Positions 5,463 through 5,790 of a DNA stretch of 5,790 bases are shown here, piece by piece. This DNA is from Streptococcus oralis. GTDB taxonomy: Bacteria; Bacillota; Bacilli; Lactobacillales; Streptococcaceae. Numbering within the stretch: the stretch's first letter is position 1; each line of letters starts with the position of its first letter. The notes beneath the pieces are model-generated. The model was not told the origin of the DNA. It saw only the letters and a list, made by a program, of their open reading frames with translations, and ran no database searches. The stretch covers positions 1 through 5,790 of the forward strand of contig CAJPKC010000085.1 of NCBI GenBank assembly GCA_905370255.1. Direction: 5' to 3'. Made by a program: the position numbers and the translations under genes.

Positions 5463-5493
5463 ATGATACTCCTGTCCCCAAGGGGCATGTCAA
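5463..5493 (-). promoter_or_regulatory. MerR-type promoter with 19-bp spacer, for the regulator gene
   Basis: On the minus strand a perfect TTGACA (-35, 5488-5493) and TATCAT (-10, 5463-5468) are separated by 19 bases (5469-5487) instead of 17. Overlong spacers are the hallmark of MerR-activated promoters, where the bound dimer untwists the DNA to align the two boxes. The predicted start near 5456 leaves a very short leader, with the ribosome binding site almost at the 5' end. Confidence 0.8.
5473..5487. promoter_or_regulatory. Dyad operator for the MerR regulator within the promoter spacer
   Basis: TGTCCCCAAGGGGCA is a 15-bp imperfect palindrome (TGnCCCnnnGGGnCA) lying wholly between the -35 and -10 boxes. 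This is the position and the GC-rich CCC/GGG character expected of a MerR-family operator. The likely binder is the product of the gene directly downstream. Confidence 0.78.
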
Positions 5494-5545
5494 CCTTTAC
5501 CTTATAAACAGAAGACGATCATTTTTCTAATCTCTTCTATCTCTT

Positions 5546-5554
5546 ATTATAACA
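5546..5554 (-). promoter_or_regulatory. Possible second, extended -10 promoter upstream of the regulator
   Basis: TGTTATAAT on the minus strand fits an extended -10 element. No convincing -35 lies 17 bases upstream (CTGATA). If used, it would start near 5539 and give a leader of about 100 bases that runs through the MerR-type promoter. Confidence 0.4.
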
Positions 5555-5579
5555 AGGTCCCACGAATATATCAGTCATT

Positions 5580-5614
5580 AAAAAAGAAAAACAGCCAACC
5601 AATGGTTAACTGCT
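5580..5614 (-). terminator. Intrinsic terminator of the gene entering from the right edge
   Basis: On the minus strand AGCAGTTAACC (5604-5614) pairs with GGTTGGCTGTT (5590-5600) through 11 positions including three G-U pairs, with a 3-base loop, followed by a T-rich tail (TTTTCTTTTT). It lies about 46 bases after the stop codon at 5660-5662. Confidence 0.8.
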
Positions 5615-5659
5615 AAAAAAAGTTATCAAGTTAATTATTAGAAGAATCAATATTCGAAT

Positions 5660-5790
5660 TTATTTTAAATCGTACTTCCAGTCTTCTCCATCTTGGTAGT
5701 AGAAAAATTCAGACAGGTCTTCTTCAAGAAAGATACGAAGCATATCCTCCATATCTAGAGAGAGGTCTAGATTTGGCAATTCTTTCAGGT
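5660..5790 (-). CDS. C-terminal 42 residues of an unrecognised acidic protein, cut by window edge
   Basis: On the minus strand one frame is open from the right edge to a TAA at 5660-5662 and encodes 42 residues. The tail is acidic and aromatic, with DMEDMLRIFLEEDLSEFFYY followed by QDGEDWKYDLK at the very end. The start and most of the protein lie outside the window, and I do not recognise the family from this end. Support comes from the coding-like composition, with no stop in the frame, and from the terminator placed about 46 bases downstream of the stop codon. Confidence 0.72.
   Translation of the reverse strand, partial: LKELPNLDLSLDMEDMLRIFLEEDLSEFFYYQDGEDWKYDLK

Overview
The window looks like chromosomal DNA from a low-GC Gram-positive coccus, most probably a Streptococcus of the mitis/sanguinis type. 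The evidence is the AT-rich composition, AAAGGA/GAGGAA-type ribosome binding sites, U-tailed intrinsic terminators, and protein families typical of streptococci: a DUF4300-like lipoprotein, an Ltp-repeat protein, a CPBP protease and a MerR regulator with a FPGY-type C-terminal half. Every credible gene lies on the minus strand, so transcription runs from right to left. I saw no tRNA, rRNA, insertion sequence or CRISPR array. The species is inferred, not proven.

In transcription order (right to left) there are five units. (1) 5660-5790 is the C-terminal end of an unrecognised protein that enters from the right edge, followed by a terminator at 5580-5614. (2) 4579-5439 is a MerR-family regulator. 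Its promoter has the MerR hallmark of a 19-bp spacer with a dyad inside, and a terminator at 4502-4536 follows, so it is probably a single-gene, self-regulated unit. (3) 4117-4428 is a small charged protein of unknown function with its own sigma-A promoter and terminator. (4) 3150-3923 is a membrane-anchored protein with three Ltp-type repeats, related to the phage superinfection-exclusion lipoprotein family. It is very AT-rich in its middle, has an extended -10 promoter preceded by two ACTAGT-centred sites, and is closed by a terminator at 3085-3114. (5) A probable four-gene operon starts at the consensus promoter at 3020-3048: DUF4300-like lipoprotein (2053-2940), small membrane protein with a possible PH-like domain (1636-2049), CbrC-family protein (718-1569) and CPBP intramembrane protease (656 leftwards, cut by the left edge).

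The most interesting points are the Ltp-repeat protein, which lacks a lipobox and has an activator-like promoter layout, and the operon that places a CbrC homologue next to a CPBP protease. Both of those families have been linked to bacteriocin or colicin tolerance in other bacteria. A joint envelope-protection role for the operon is inference only.
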